A DNA stretch of 20,999 nt from a virus. A program made the position numbers and the translations under genes. This document shows, one piece after another, positions 12,735-19,034 of this stretch. Below the pieces are notes generated by a model. The model saw nothing but the letters and a program-made list of their open reading frames with translations, did not search any database and was not told the origin of the DNA. Positions within the stretch are counted from its first letter, which is position 1, and every line of letters begins with the position of its first letter. The stretch covers positions 1-20,999 of the IMG/VR virus record IMGVR_UViG_3300029267_002024; one strand, 5' to 3'.

Positions 12735-13190
12735 ATGGACCCTATTGAATTTGCGGAGGCTATGATAGCAATGACCGACCCGATGACCGACCCAACTCCC
12801 AAGACGGCAGAGGATCACTACCAAGAGTTGTTCAATGAGATCCGTGCGTTGCACGGGAAGAAAGGGCAGGACTACGGGACACAGAACGATGCGTTTGCGA
12901 ATCTGAGGGCGGCTGAGCGGTTTGGGTTTCCCGCGTGGGTGGGCGTGCTGTTGAGAATGGAAGATAAGATGAGCCGGTTGACCGCCTTCGTTAAGAACGG
13001 GGACTTGGCCAACGAGTCGGCAGAAGACTCGTTTCTGGATTTGGCCAACTACGCCATGCTTGGACTGGCGTTGCTTCGGGAAGAAACCTATTTAGGCAAG
13101 CGTTCGCTCAATTCCGTAGATGGTGACTGTAACAGAGGCACCAGCACCGGCCATTATGATGGTGAGGGTGCCCGTAGGGTCCCCCATTAG
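12735..13190 (+). CDS. DUF1599-type (nucleotide modification associated) protein, 151 aa
   Basis: Residues 41-118 match the DUF1599/Nmad1-like pattern: GKKGQDYG (K43 to Y47), AFANLR, WVGVLLRMEDKMSRL with E76/D77, then AEDSFLDLANYAMLGL with acidic residues in the second helix. These all-alpha MazG-like folds are associated with nucleotide metabolism or base modification in phages. The first 25 residues are a disordered T/P/D stretch. The last 33 residues (from about 119) lie antisense over the end of the convergent gene at 13092-13457 and look unconserved. GGGGA eight bases upstream supports the ATG at 12735. It ends the rightward block. Confidence 0.8.
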   Translation: MDPIEFAEAMIAMTDPMTDPTPKTAEDHYQELFNEIRALHGKKGQDYGTQNDAFANLRAAERFGFPAWVGVLLRMEDKMSRLTAFVKNGDLANESAEDSFLDLANYAMLGLALLREETYLGKRSLNSVDGDCNRGTSTGHYDGEGARRVPH

Positions 13191-13457
13191 GATTTGTTCG
13201 GTAAGTGCTATGCGGGTCCCGCCGGCTAAGGCTACTCCGGCTGCTGCCGTACCATAAAGTTGTTCTGCCGCTGTTGCTGCTGCCCCATTCTCATCATGGA
13301 AGATTTTGTACGTCGCTGCCGCCCCAGCCGTCTCGCAAAGGACAATGAGGGTGACTCGTGTTGTAGTGTTGGCTGGGGGGCTGTAGGTTAGTGTTGTACC
13401 AGCCGGAGTAAGCTGGGCCTGTGCCAACTGCTTGATGGCCATCGTTTCAGTTGCCAT
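13092..13457 (-). CDS. Small alanine/threonine-rich virion-like protein, 121 aa
   Basis: The protein is low in charge and rich in A, T, G and V, with alternating beta-type segments (TRVTLIVLCETAG, LTIIMAGAGASVTVTIYGIE). This composition is typical of phage decoration, head-fibre or tail-associated proteins. The position at the end of the leftward virion cluster agrees. I cannot name the family. The start at 13455-13457 has GGGAGGAG within four bases. The last 99 bases are antisense to the 3' end of the rightward DUF1599-type gene. No hairpin terminator is visible between the convergent units. Confidence 0.75.
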   Translation of the reverse strand: MATETMAIKQLAQAQLTPAGTTLTYSPPANTTTRVTLIVLCETAGAAATYKIFHDENGAAATAAEQLYGTAAAGVALAGGTRIALTEQILMGDPTGTLTIIMAGAGASVTVTIYGIERTLA

Positions 13458-13508
13458 GATCTCCTCCCGCAGTGCTTGTCGGGGTTGGGTCTATTCGGGT
13501 TGGGTTCG

Positions 13509-16136
13509 TTACTCGAAAAACCAGGGGTTCACCTGGGATGGTCCGAGGACCTGGATTCCCACTTCCCCGGTTGCGGCTGACGTGAAGTACATGTCAAGTT
13601 GGTACTGGGTGACGTACCCGAGTTCTTCGTCGTTCAACCAGATTTTGCCGATGGGGAATCGGTCTCCAGTACCGCTGAGTCTGACGTTATCCGACTGGAC
13701 GGCACATGGGTAGATCAGGTCTACAACGAACCAGAGATTTTCTTGCCGATCATAGCATAGGATCACCTTCTGGTTCGTTTCAATCTTCTCGTAGTACCAG
13801 TTATATGCTTCGACGTTGTTTGCACTATCAGAAGTTGTAACTGGATCGGAGCCCAAATCCTTCCAATAGATCCCGAATTGACCACGGCCACCGGGGGCGA
13901 GGTCTGCAACATCCTCATAGACGGCTAAGGCCAACAGCTTGAAGTTGGCATCAACGTATTCCCAACGGCGGCGGACCTCCTGCCATCGAGCATAACCGAC
14001 AGAGCCGTGTTGACCACCGCCCCCAACGCGACCCACGCCAACGTAGTAGGCACTGGCAGTTGACGTGTCGAGTTCACCCGGACGGTAAACCTCAACGGCT
14101 GGGGTACCTGGTTCGTCGTTGAATTGGGCAGCAAACGAGATGGGCCAGGACTCGTTTGCATTCTGTACAAAGTCTTCTGTACACTCAAATTGTCGAAGGT
14201 GGGTGCGTTCGTCGATGACGAATAGTGGGCGGATGTCGGAGGATACGTCAAGGCTTCCATTGAGTCGGGCATGGAAGATGGTGTAGCCCGGCAGGATGTT
14301 TACCTTGTCCTCGGCAATGGTACTGGTTGGGACGGTGACGGTAGCAGGTGGTGCTCCGGCGGCGTCCATGTCAACTGTTGCACCACTGCCTGCCCCGGTG
14401 ATGCGACGGGTTGCCCCTGCCCCAGTCTCGAAGGCAGCGGAGCCATAGCCGGTGTGAATGTCCAGTTGGGTTCCCGTATCCTGGAATAAGTAGCCCCAGG
14501 CCCCGGAGCCTGCTTGGTCGACCCGTTCGTTGTTGGTGAACACGCCAACCTTGCCCTGATAAACACATTCTGAAATGGACTCGACGGTCTGGCGGCAGTC
14601 GAGAATCCAACAGTCTGGGCCTTGGGTCCAGGTTCCCTCGCGTTGGTCGCCCCCTTGCTCGGGGTCGAACCGCATGACCTTTCCCTCGAACACGCCGGAT
14701 GCGTTGGCAGAGGAATAGCGTTTGCCACTGTTGGGAATGGCTTGGACGTATTGGAAGACCCGTGGATAGACTGGGAAACCTTGACGCATTATGTCTGTAG
14801 GAGCAAGGCTTTCCCGTCCCGGGGTGATCGCTTCTCTGGAGGAAAATGGGGGACTGCCGAGTTGAAGTTGGTTGGGACCGGATGGTGCCGTGGGGAATGG
14901 TTGGAAAAGGGCGTCGGCAGGAACGGAGGGCCCAACCAGTTCGGTGGCCATTCCGATTTCAGGGTGGCCTTTGTCCGACCAGGACATACGACCGATCTTG
15001 GAGCCGAGAAGGACGGTGGATTGCAGGCCGCGTAGGAGATAGCGGGCCCATCCTGTGACGTTGTTCAGACGGTCTTTGTAGTCGCCGGCTACCTCAGTTG
15101 CACGGGCGTCGCAAGCGGCTTGGTTCAGGTGGGTGCCGTCGAAGGCGTAGACGGCCGGCATGTCGTCCCAGAGCGGAAGAACGGTACCGGCTACTGCGTC
15201 TGCAAGTGAGGTAGTGATGTCTTTTGTGTAGGGTCCGGCGTCAATGAAGTTGCCGGAGGCTTGTTTGATTTCGCGTTCGGTTCCATGATGTTCCTCCCGG
15301 CGATGGAAGAACACGCGGATGGTTTCGGGGTGATTGGTGGATGGGCCTTGGACCGGAGCGTATGAAGAAAGTAGCTCGACGTTCGTGATGGACGTTAGGT
15401 CTTGATCTTCACTGAGGTCGACGAAGCTGAAGATGGCGGACGTGACGGAATAGGCTAGACCGCAATGGAGTTTGTCCAGGATGCACTGGATAGCATCCAT
15501 GGTGGGAACTCCAACGAACCGGAAGTTGCGAGGATAGTCGTCCGGGGCAAAGGGAAGGGTTGGGCAGTCACCGGGACCTTGACCGGGTAGCTCATCCCAC
15601 AGATCGTCAAGCATGTCTTGCCAAGACCAGAGATTCCCTCCGGTTAGGCTATCTGCATAGTAGAGACTTGTTTGGGAGGAGAAATCGGCTGATGCGTCAG
15701 CATCTTCTGGAGGAGAAGGACATAGGCAGTTGTAGGCATGGTTGTTCAGGACGGACATACGGAACCATGCCCGCTTGTCCTGAAGGCAGAGGAGGTAGGG
15801 TGTCTGGTTGCCCGGGTCGTGGGAGTCGGTGTAGAGGGCGTGGGCGTAGGCAAAGCGTAGCCCGGATAGATTGACGGACGCACTGCCGTAGTGGAAGACC
15901 AGGGAGAAGTCTGCTGCCTTGTCCAGGTTGTCCAGGTCTTTTTTGGAAATGAGGAGAAAGGCGTTGCCTGGTTCGGTGCCTAGCTGGGTGTAGTAGCCGT
16001 TTGGTTTGCCTTCCCAATGACTCGTGCGATGACCAAGACGGTGGGCTTCAGATGCCAGGAGCCATGGGTCGAGTGGATGGATCGGGTCGTGGTCTCCCTC
16101 CTGGGTAATGATGATGTCCGTCTTGATGTAGGACAT
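13509..16136 (-). CDS. Large virion structural protein (tail/baseplate-like), 875 aa
   Basis: The gene has an ideal start: AGGAGG six bases before the ATG, in the context AGGAGGTTTTCCATGTC. The protein begins MSYIKTDIIITQEGDHDPIH. It is mostly beta-strand and loop, with many W, Y, G and P residues and no long helices or membrane spans. Residues near 600-650 include a T/G/A-rich tract (FETGAGATRRITGAGSGATV). The last part contains a module GRGQFGIYWKDLG...LCYDRQENLWFVVDL. Composition, size and neighbours (portal, 121-aa virion-like gene) indicate a virion protein such as a tail, baseplate or fibre component. I do not recognise a defined family and cannot tell which part of the particle it forms. 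Confidence 0.78.
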   Translation of the reverse strand: MSYIKTDIIITQEGDHDPIHPLDPWLLASEAHRLGHRTSHWEGKPNGYYTQLGTEPGNAFLLISKKDLDNLDKAADFSLVFHYGSASVNLSGLRFAYAHALYTDSHDPGNQTPYLLCLQDKRAWFRMSVLNNHAYNCLCPSPPEDADASADFSSQTSLYYADSLTGGNLWSWQDMLDDLWDELPGQGPGDCPTLPFAPDDYPRNFRFVGVPTMDAIQCILDKLHCGLAYSVTSAIFSFVDLSEDQDLTSITNVELLSSYAPVQGPSTNHPETIRVFFHRREEHHGTEREIKQASGNFIDAGPYTKDITTSLADAVAGTVLPLWDDMPAVYAFDGTHLNQAACDARATEVAGDYKDRLNNVTGWARYLLRGLQSTVLLGSKIGRMSWSDKGHPEIGMATELVGPSVPADALFQPFPTAPSGPNQLQLGSPPFSSREAITPGRESLAPTDIMRQGFPVYPRVFQYVQAIPNSGKRYSSANASGVFEGKVMRFDPEQGGDQREGTWTQGPDCWILDCRQTVESISECVYQGKVGVFTNNERVDQAGSGAWGYLFQDTGTQLDIHTGYGSAAFETGAGATRRITGAGSGATVDMDAAGAPPATVTVPTSTIAEDKVNILPGYTIFHARLNGSLDVSSDIRPLFVIDERTHLRQFECTEDFVQNANESWPISFAAQFNDEPGTPAVEVYRPGELDTSTASAYYVGVGRVGGGGQHGSVGYARWQEVRRRWEYVDANFKLLALAVYEDVADLAPGGRGQFGIYWKDLGSDPVTTSDSANNVEAYNWYYEKIETNQKVILCYDRQENLWFVVDLIYPCAVQSDNVRLSGTGDRFPIGKIWLNDEELGYVTQYQLDMYFTSAATGEVGIQVLGPSQVNPWFFE

Positions 16137-16163
16137 GGAAAACCTCCTGAACTAACATCCACT

Positions 16164-16193
16164 ATAATAAAATCCGTGATTAGGGGGGTATAT
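16164..16193 (+). promoter_or_regulatory. G6 element copy C, downstream arm of the 62-aa gene
   Basis: The plus strand is identical over 30 bases to copy A at 5279-5308. It points rightward, opposite to the surrounding leftward genes. With copy D (16508-16537) it forms an inverted pair around the 62-aa gene. The G run is followed by TATATGTAG, an ATG immediately closed by a stop, so no gene starts here. Confidence 0.75.
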
Positions 16194-16235
16194 GTAGGGC
16201 GGGGTGGGTTTTGAAAGGGATTTGTTTCTAAAGGG

Positions 16236-16303
16236 TTATACTATACATATATATATAAGTATATATAAGTATATAGTAGTAGTAAGTAGTAGTAAGTAGT
16301 GAG
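16236..16303. repeat. TA/AGT-rich low-complexity tract
   Basis: A run of TATA and TAAGTATATA units passes into (AGT)n-type repeats (AGTAGTAGTAAGTAG, repeated). It lies in the 182-bp gap between the 62-aa gene stop and the 875-aa gene start. It is AT-rich in an otherwise balanced window and encodes nothing. It could be an easily melted site or simply slippage-prone sequence. Confidence 0.9.
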
Positions 16304-16318
16304 TTCGATGTGATGGGT

Positions 16319-16507
16319 TTAGTTGGTGTTGGTATCCTGGTAGTAGTACTCTTTGATGAATGAAAGACATTCTTCGAGACCCATGTGGTCACAGTCACCT
16401 GTCAGACAGCCAATGTCCATCTGTGCAAGGTGACTCAGAAGCCAGGTCAGGAAATGGTCGAGGTCTAAGTTGGTGGTCCGGTTGTCTGATTCGTTGGTCT
16501 GTACCAT
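16319..16507 (-). CDS. Unknown acidic 62-aa protein bracketed by G6 elements
   Basis: The protein is MVQTNESDNRTTNLDLDHFL followed by TWLLSHLAQMDIGCLTGDCD and a helical end with YYYQDTN. It is small and acidic, with two Cys six residues apart, and I do not recognise it. The start codon is only five bases from the G6 run of element copy D, which thus serves as its ribosome site. Copy C lies inverted beyond its stop, so the gene is enclosed by a 31-bp inverted repeat (two mismatches). Its reality rests on the ribosome site, open frame and context. Confidence 0.6.
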   Translation of the reverse strand: MVQTNESDNRTTNLDLDHFLTWLLSHLAQMDIGCLTGDCDHMGLEECLSFIKEYYYQDTNTN

Positions 16508-16537
16508 ATATACCCCCCTAATCGCGGTTTTTATTAT
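16508..16537 (-). promoter_or_regulatory. G6 element copy D, upstream of the 62-aa gene
   Basis: The minus strand reads ATAATAAAAACCGCGATTA, six G and TATAT. It differs from copies A and C at two of 30 positions. The ATG of the 62-aa gene begins within the TATATATG tail. If this is a promoter with initiation at the G run, the leader would be about 11 bases. Confidence 0.72.
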
Positions 16538-16549
16538 ATGAACGACTGT

Positions 16550-16804
16550 TCACCTAGTTTTCTTTGCAATGAAGTTGAGCTTGGAAGTCTTGCCGGTCAG
16601 ACGAAGGTTGGATGATGGTCGGACTCCATGACGTGTTCCGTACATGCGGACTTTGCCATGACCTCCAAACATGTGCATTCGACGCCAGGCAGTTAGGTGT
16701 TTGAGACGGTTGGGGAGCTTTCTGTAGGCTGCACCTGGGACCCGCCTAACATGGCGGATCTCGTGCAGGTGTCCCCATCGTACCTGGCCGGTCGGTCTGC
16801 CCAT
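16550..16804 (-). CDS. Small very basic protein, 84 aa
   Basis: The protein is rich in R, K, H and G (for example HEIRHVRRVPGAAYRKL and MHMFGGHGKVRMYGTRHG) with almost no acidic residues. It resembles small nucleic-acid-binding or virion-internal proteins, but I do not recognise a family. GAAGGA is eight bases upstream of the ATG at 16802-16804. It overlaps the end of an even smaller basic frame at 16746-16901. It is the third of three basic genes in a row after the portal gene, which suggests roles in DNA packaging or head interior. Confidence 0.62.
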   Translation of the reverse strand: MGRPTGQVRWGHLHEIRHVRRVPGAAYRKLPNRLKHLTAWRRMHMFGGHGKVRMYGTRHGVRPSSNLRLTGKTSKLNFIAKKTR

Positions 16805-16901
16805 CAGACGATTCCTTCAGTAGCTTGGACTTGTTGAGCTTCTTTCTACGCCGTTTCTTCCTTGGCTTTCGGTAGGTGTAACGGCTTCGGTGGTATCTCA
16901 T
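16746..16901 (-). CDS. Possible protamine-like 51-aa protein
   Basis: An ATG at 16899-16901 opens a frame reading MRYHRSRYTYRKPRKKRRR, followed by KKLNKSKLLKESSDG, then a P/G/T-rich end. The first 26 residues are about 60 percent R and K, like a protamine or a viral core peptide. The gap it fills (16805-16926) would otherwise be empty. Against it: the best ribosome-like sequence (AGGTTGATTCC) serves an ATG eight bases earlier in another frame that stops after 20 codons. It also overlaps the next gene by 59 bases. A real gene is plausible but not certain. Confidence 0.45.
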   Translation of the reverse strand: MRYHRSRYTYRKPRKKRRRKKLNKSKLLKESSDGQTDRPGTMGTPARDPPC

Positions 16902-16926
16902 TGGGCATTGGAATCAACCTGGGTTA

Positions 16927-17163
16927 TTAGCCGTACTTTCTTTTCCGACGGGCGTACTCGCCTAACCCTTTCATTGCACGCACACGTTGGTTGACTCCAA
17001 TACGTAAGGCATGACGGCCAACTGCATCTTTCCTTGTAGCTTTGAGGCTTCTTGCCTTTTCTGTCCTGGCCCTTGCTGTTGTTCTGTGTTTTTCCATTCG
17101 CAAGGTTCCTGTGGTTGTCTTAACCGCAGAAACAATTCTCTTAGCCCGTGTAGTTCTAGGCAT
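16927..17163 (-). CDS. Small basic protein, 78 aa
   Basis: The protein starts MPRTTRAKRIVSAVKTTTG and continues with alternating K/R and A/T residues, then RVRAMKGLGEYARRKRKYG at the end. It has about one quarter basic and few acidic residues, no membrane span and no Cys. The ATG at 17161-17163 has AGGAT seven bases upstream, overlapping the stop region of the portal gene, so it is coupled to it. No family recognised; small basic proteins next to the portal may be head-interior or DNA-binding proteins. Confidence 0.7.
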   Translation of the reverse strand: MPRTTRAKRIVSAVKTTTGTLRMEKHRTTARARTEKARSLKATRKDAVGRHALRIGVNQRVRAMKGLGEYARRKRKYG

Positions 17164-17167
17164 GATA

Positions 17168-18403
17168 CTATCCTGCGTAGCGGACCCGATAGCCGTTGGG
17201 AGGTTCCTGGGATACCGGGTTCTGGTTGGTGGATGCCCCGGGTGGTTCAACAACGGGCATCTTCTGATCGTCGGATTGCTCTTGCTCAGCTTGCTGTTGT
17301 CCAGGGCGTAGCAGACCGAACGGGACGATTTCGTATTGGATGCCCGTTCCGAAGTTGGCTTGGACTAAGGGCTCGAAGATTTGTTCATTTGCGTCGTTGA
17401 TGTTCCAGTTGACTTCTTCCTGGAGGATGGCATAGAAAGCGTCTTCTGGTACGCGACGGCCGGCATAGGCCCCGGTCCCTTCTGCCCTTGCGATTTCAGG
17501 CGGGATGCCTATTGCCTCCAGAATTTCGTCATTCAGGTCACGCCCATGTTCCATGATGTGAGAGGGCGGTGGCGTGACGGTGGGCGGAAGGTATTCCCAC
17601 TGTTTGTTGCCCGTGGTTGGGTTCGTGACGTTGGGTAGAGCGAGGGTGCCACCCGTTCGCTTTTTGTCCAAGACCTCCTGGGCTTCATGCTTGTAGTTTT
17701 TTCGGGTTGCGACGTTGCCTGTGCCCTGCATGATCTCATCGGAACCGACGGGATAGTACAGGGTGCCACCCTCGAAGGCGTACTTGTGCATGAAAAGGGA
17801 TCGGCTGTCCCGGAAACCACCTTCGTCCCATTTCTCGATCCAGGGAAGGTAGGCTGCATAGAGACGGCTTCGGCCGTACCATCGGTGATAGTTGCGGCTG
17901 TGGACCGTCCAAAGGACACGGGGCTTGTAAAGGTAGATGCTCTCTAGGGTGGCGTTGTCTTCACTGGACTTCATTTTGATGCGGGCGTACACAAGGGCCC
18001 CGCGGTGTGCCCCCGCCCGACAGGAAAGTGGTTGTAGGGACTTGAGCTTGTCGAAGTGGATACGACCTTCCCGGACGTAGTACAGGACTTCTGAGCACGA
18101 GAAGCCCCATTCTAGTGATTGGAAGGCTTGGATTGCTGCGGTTCTCCAGTAGCGGGTGATGTTGTCGGCAAGGAAGTCTTTGACCTCCGGGTTGTCACAG
18201 TCAATGAAGAACCGGGCACGGGACAGCAAGGGACCTTTGAGGAGCCAAAGCCCGAATTGGACACGGGCGTCCGTCATCATCTCTTCGACGATGCCAAGAT
18301 GGAAACTGGGTTGCCTACGGCGTAAGGCAAGCCATGCCGTCCAGGCCGCGGGCTCATAATTGCCCGTGATAGGTGGGCCGAGAAAACTGTTCTTGCCGGG
18401 CAT
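17168..18403 (-). CDS. Portal protein (DUF935-like)
   Basis: This 411-aa protein has the sequence flow of phage portal proteins. Near the N-terminus is MMTDARVQFGLWLLKGPLLS, followed by ITRYWRTAAIQAFQSLEWGFSCSEVLYY. In the middle lies a Tyr/Trp-rich stretch around RNYHRWYGRSRLYAAYLPWI. Toward the end, EAIGIPPEIARAEGTGAYAG and VQANFGTGIQYEIVPFG match the portal 'gipp....gtgs.a' and 'lv..NfG' motifs. The C-terminus is a Q/P-rich disordered tail. The dodecameric portal forms the DNA entry channel and binds terminase and tail. The ATG at 18401-18403 has GAGGA nine bases upstream and lies inside the -1 frame of the preceding gene, overlapping it by 50 bases. A TTG eight codons earlier is an alternative start. 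Confidence 0.85.
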   Translation of the reverse strand: MPGKNSFLGPPITGNYEPAAWTAWLALRRRQPSFHLGIVEEMMTDARVQFGLWLLKGPLLSRARFFIDCDNPEVKDFLADNITRYWRTAAIQAFQSLEWGFSCSEVLYYVREGRIHFDKLKSLQPLSCRAGAHRGALVYARIKMKSSEDNATLESIYLYKPRVLWTVHSRNYHRWYGRSRLYAAYLPWIEKWDEGGFRDSRSLFMHKYAFEGGTLYYPVGSDEIMQGTGNVATRKNYKHEAQEVLDKKRTGGTLALPNVTNPTTGNKQWEYLPPTVTPPPSHIMEHGRDLNDEILEAIGIPPEIARAEGTGAYAGRRVPEDAFYAILQEEVNWNINDANEQIFEPLVQANFGTGIQYEIVPFGLLRPGQQQAEQEQSDDQKMPVVEPPGASTNQNPVSQEPPNGYRVRYAG

Positions 18404-19024
18404 TTTGGGCTTCCTCTTGTTGAGCAAAGTTCAAGACGGCTTCGGCTGCAATGTCGGGATCGCCGGTGGCTTCCATGAATAGCCGGTAAACTCCGTCCTG
18501 TGTTATGGTGCCTTGGGCTTTGCGGTAGAAGATTTCCTGCTCCGCCTTGATCGCGGAAAGGTTCTCAAGCAGGATTCTCCTCCAGAAAGGATGTAGGGTA
18601 GCCGGGTTCAGATGGTACCAAAAGGCTATGCGACAATCGCCTAGTCTTTTTTTTTACACGACTCCCAGACTTCGTGGACGGTTCGGATGAACAACTGGAT
18701 CTGGCTGAAGCTGAGTTCCACATCGTATCGTTTTTGCAGCAGGTCGATACAAGCCTTTGACCAAGTGTAGACTTCCTCACTACTTAACTTTGCCTTTGGA
18801 CTTGCCTGTTGCTGGTCTTCTGGAGGAAGAACGAACCCCGCTTGTTCCCATGCGGATTCCAGTAGTTGCTTGGCTTCCCATAGGTCGAGACGGAGGGTTT
18901 TGGGTTCGGGTTTTGCCGGGACATTGAAGATCAGATAGATCGGGTCTTCCAGGTTGTACTGGGGGTTGAGGTCAAGGGTTTCGGTGACGTTGGGGGTGGT
19001 TTCAGGGGTATCGGCGGTGGACAT
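18354..19024 (-). CDS. Putative -1 frameshift product of the gene at 18641-19024
   Basis: Translation of the 127-codon gene passes over nine A (18647-18655) just before its TAG. A -1 slip there reads on for 97 codons with R-L-G-D-C-R, then FWYHLNPATLHPFWRRILLENL, IKAEQEIFYRKAQG and FMEATGDPDIAAEAVLNFAQ, ending at TGA 18354-18356. This stretch is protein-like, has no ATG near its start, and is blocked upstream by a TAA within the slip region. It therefore seems to depend on the shift or on a rare CTG start after GGAGGAG. Gene pairs made this way are known for tail assembly chaperones. The order here, just before a portal gene, is unusual for those. A homopolymer sequencing error could give the same picture. 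Confidence 0.6.
18641..19024 (-). CDS. 127-aa protein, in-frame product upstream of the slippery site
   Basis: The protein begins MSTADTPETTPNVTETLDLN, a disordered T/P/E stretch. Next come a strand pair (PIYLIFNVPA) and LRLDLWEAKQLLESAWEQAG. Then follow LPPEDQQQ and a helical end, YTWSKACIDLLQKRYDVELS and VWESCKKKD. Size, acidic disordered start and helical end are compatible with a tail assembly chaperone-like protein, but I do not recognise a family. AGGAGG six bases before the ATG is in exactly the same block (AGGAGGTTTTCCATGTC) as the 875-aa gene. The stop TAG follows directly after A9-GAC, supporting programmed slippage. Confidence 0.75.
   Translation of the reverse strand: MSTADTPETTPNVTETLDLNPQYNLEDPIYLIFNVPAKPEPKTLRLDLWEAKQLLESAWEQAGFVLPPEDQQQASPKAKLSSEEVYTWSKACIDLLQKRYDVELSFSQIQLFIRTVHEVWESCKKKD
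18647..18655 (-). other. A9 slippery site, candidate -1 ribosomal frameshift
   Basis: On the minus strand codons TGT AAA AAA AAA GAC TAG end the 0 frame. The last seven A match the heptamer form X-XXY-YYZ (A-AAA-AAA). Slipping by -1 gives AGA CTA GGC and a 97-codon open frame to 18354. I did not identify a clear pseudoknot downstream by eye. Confidence 0.6.
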
Positions 19025-19034
19025 GGAAAACCTC

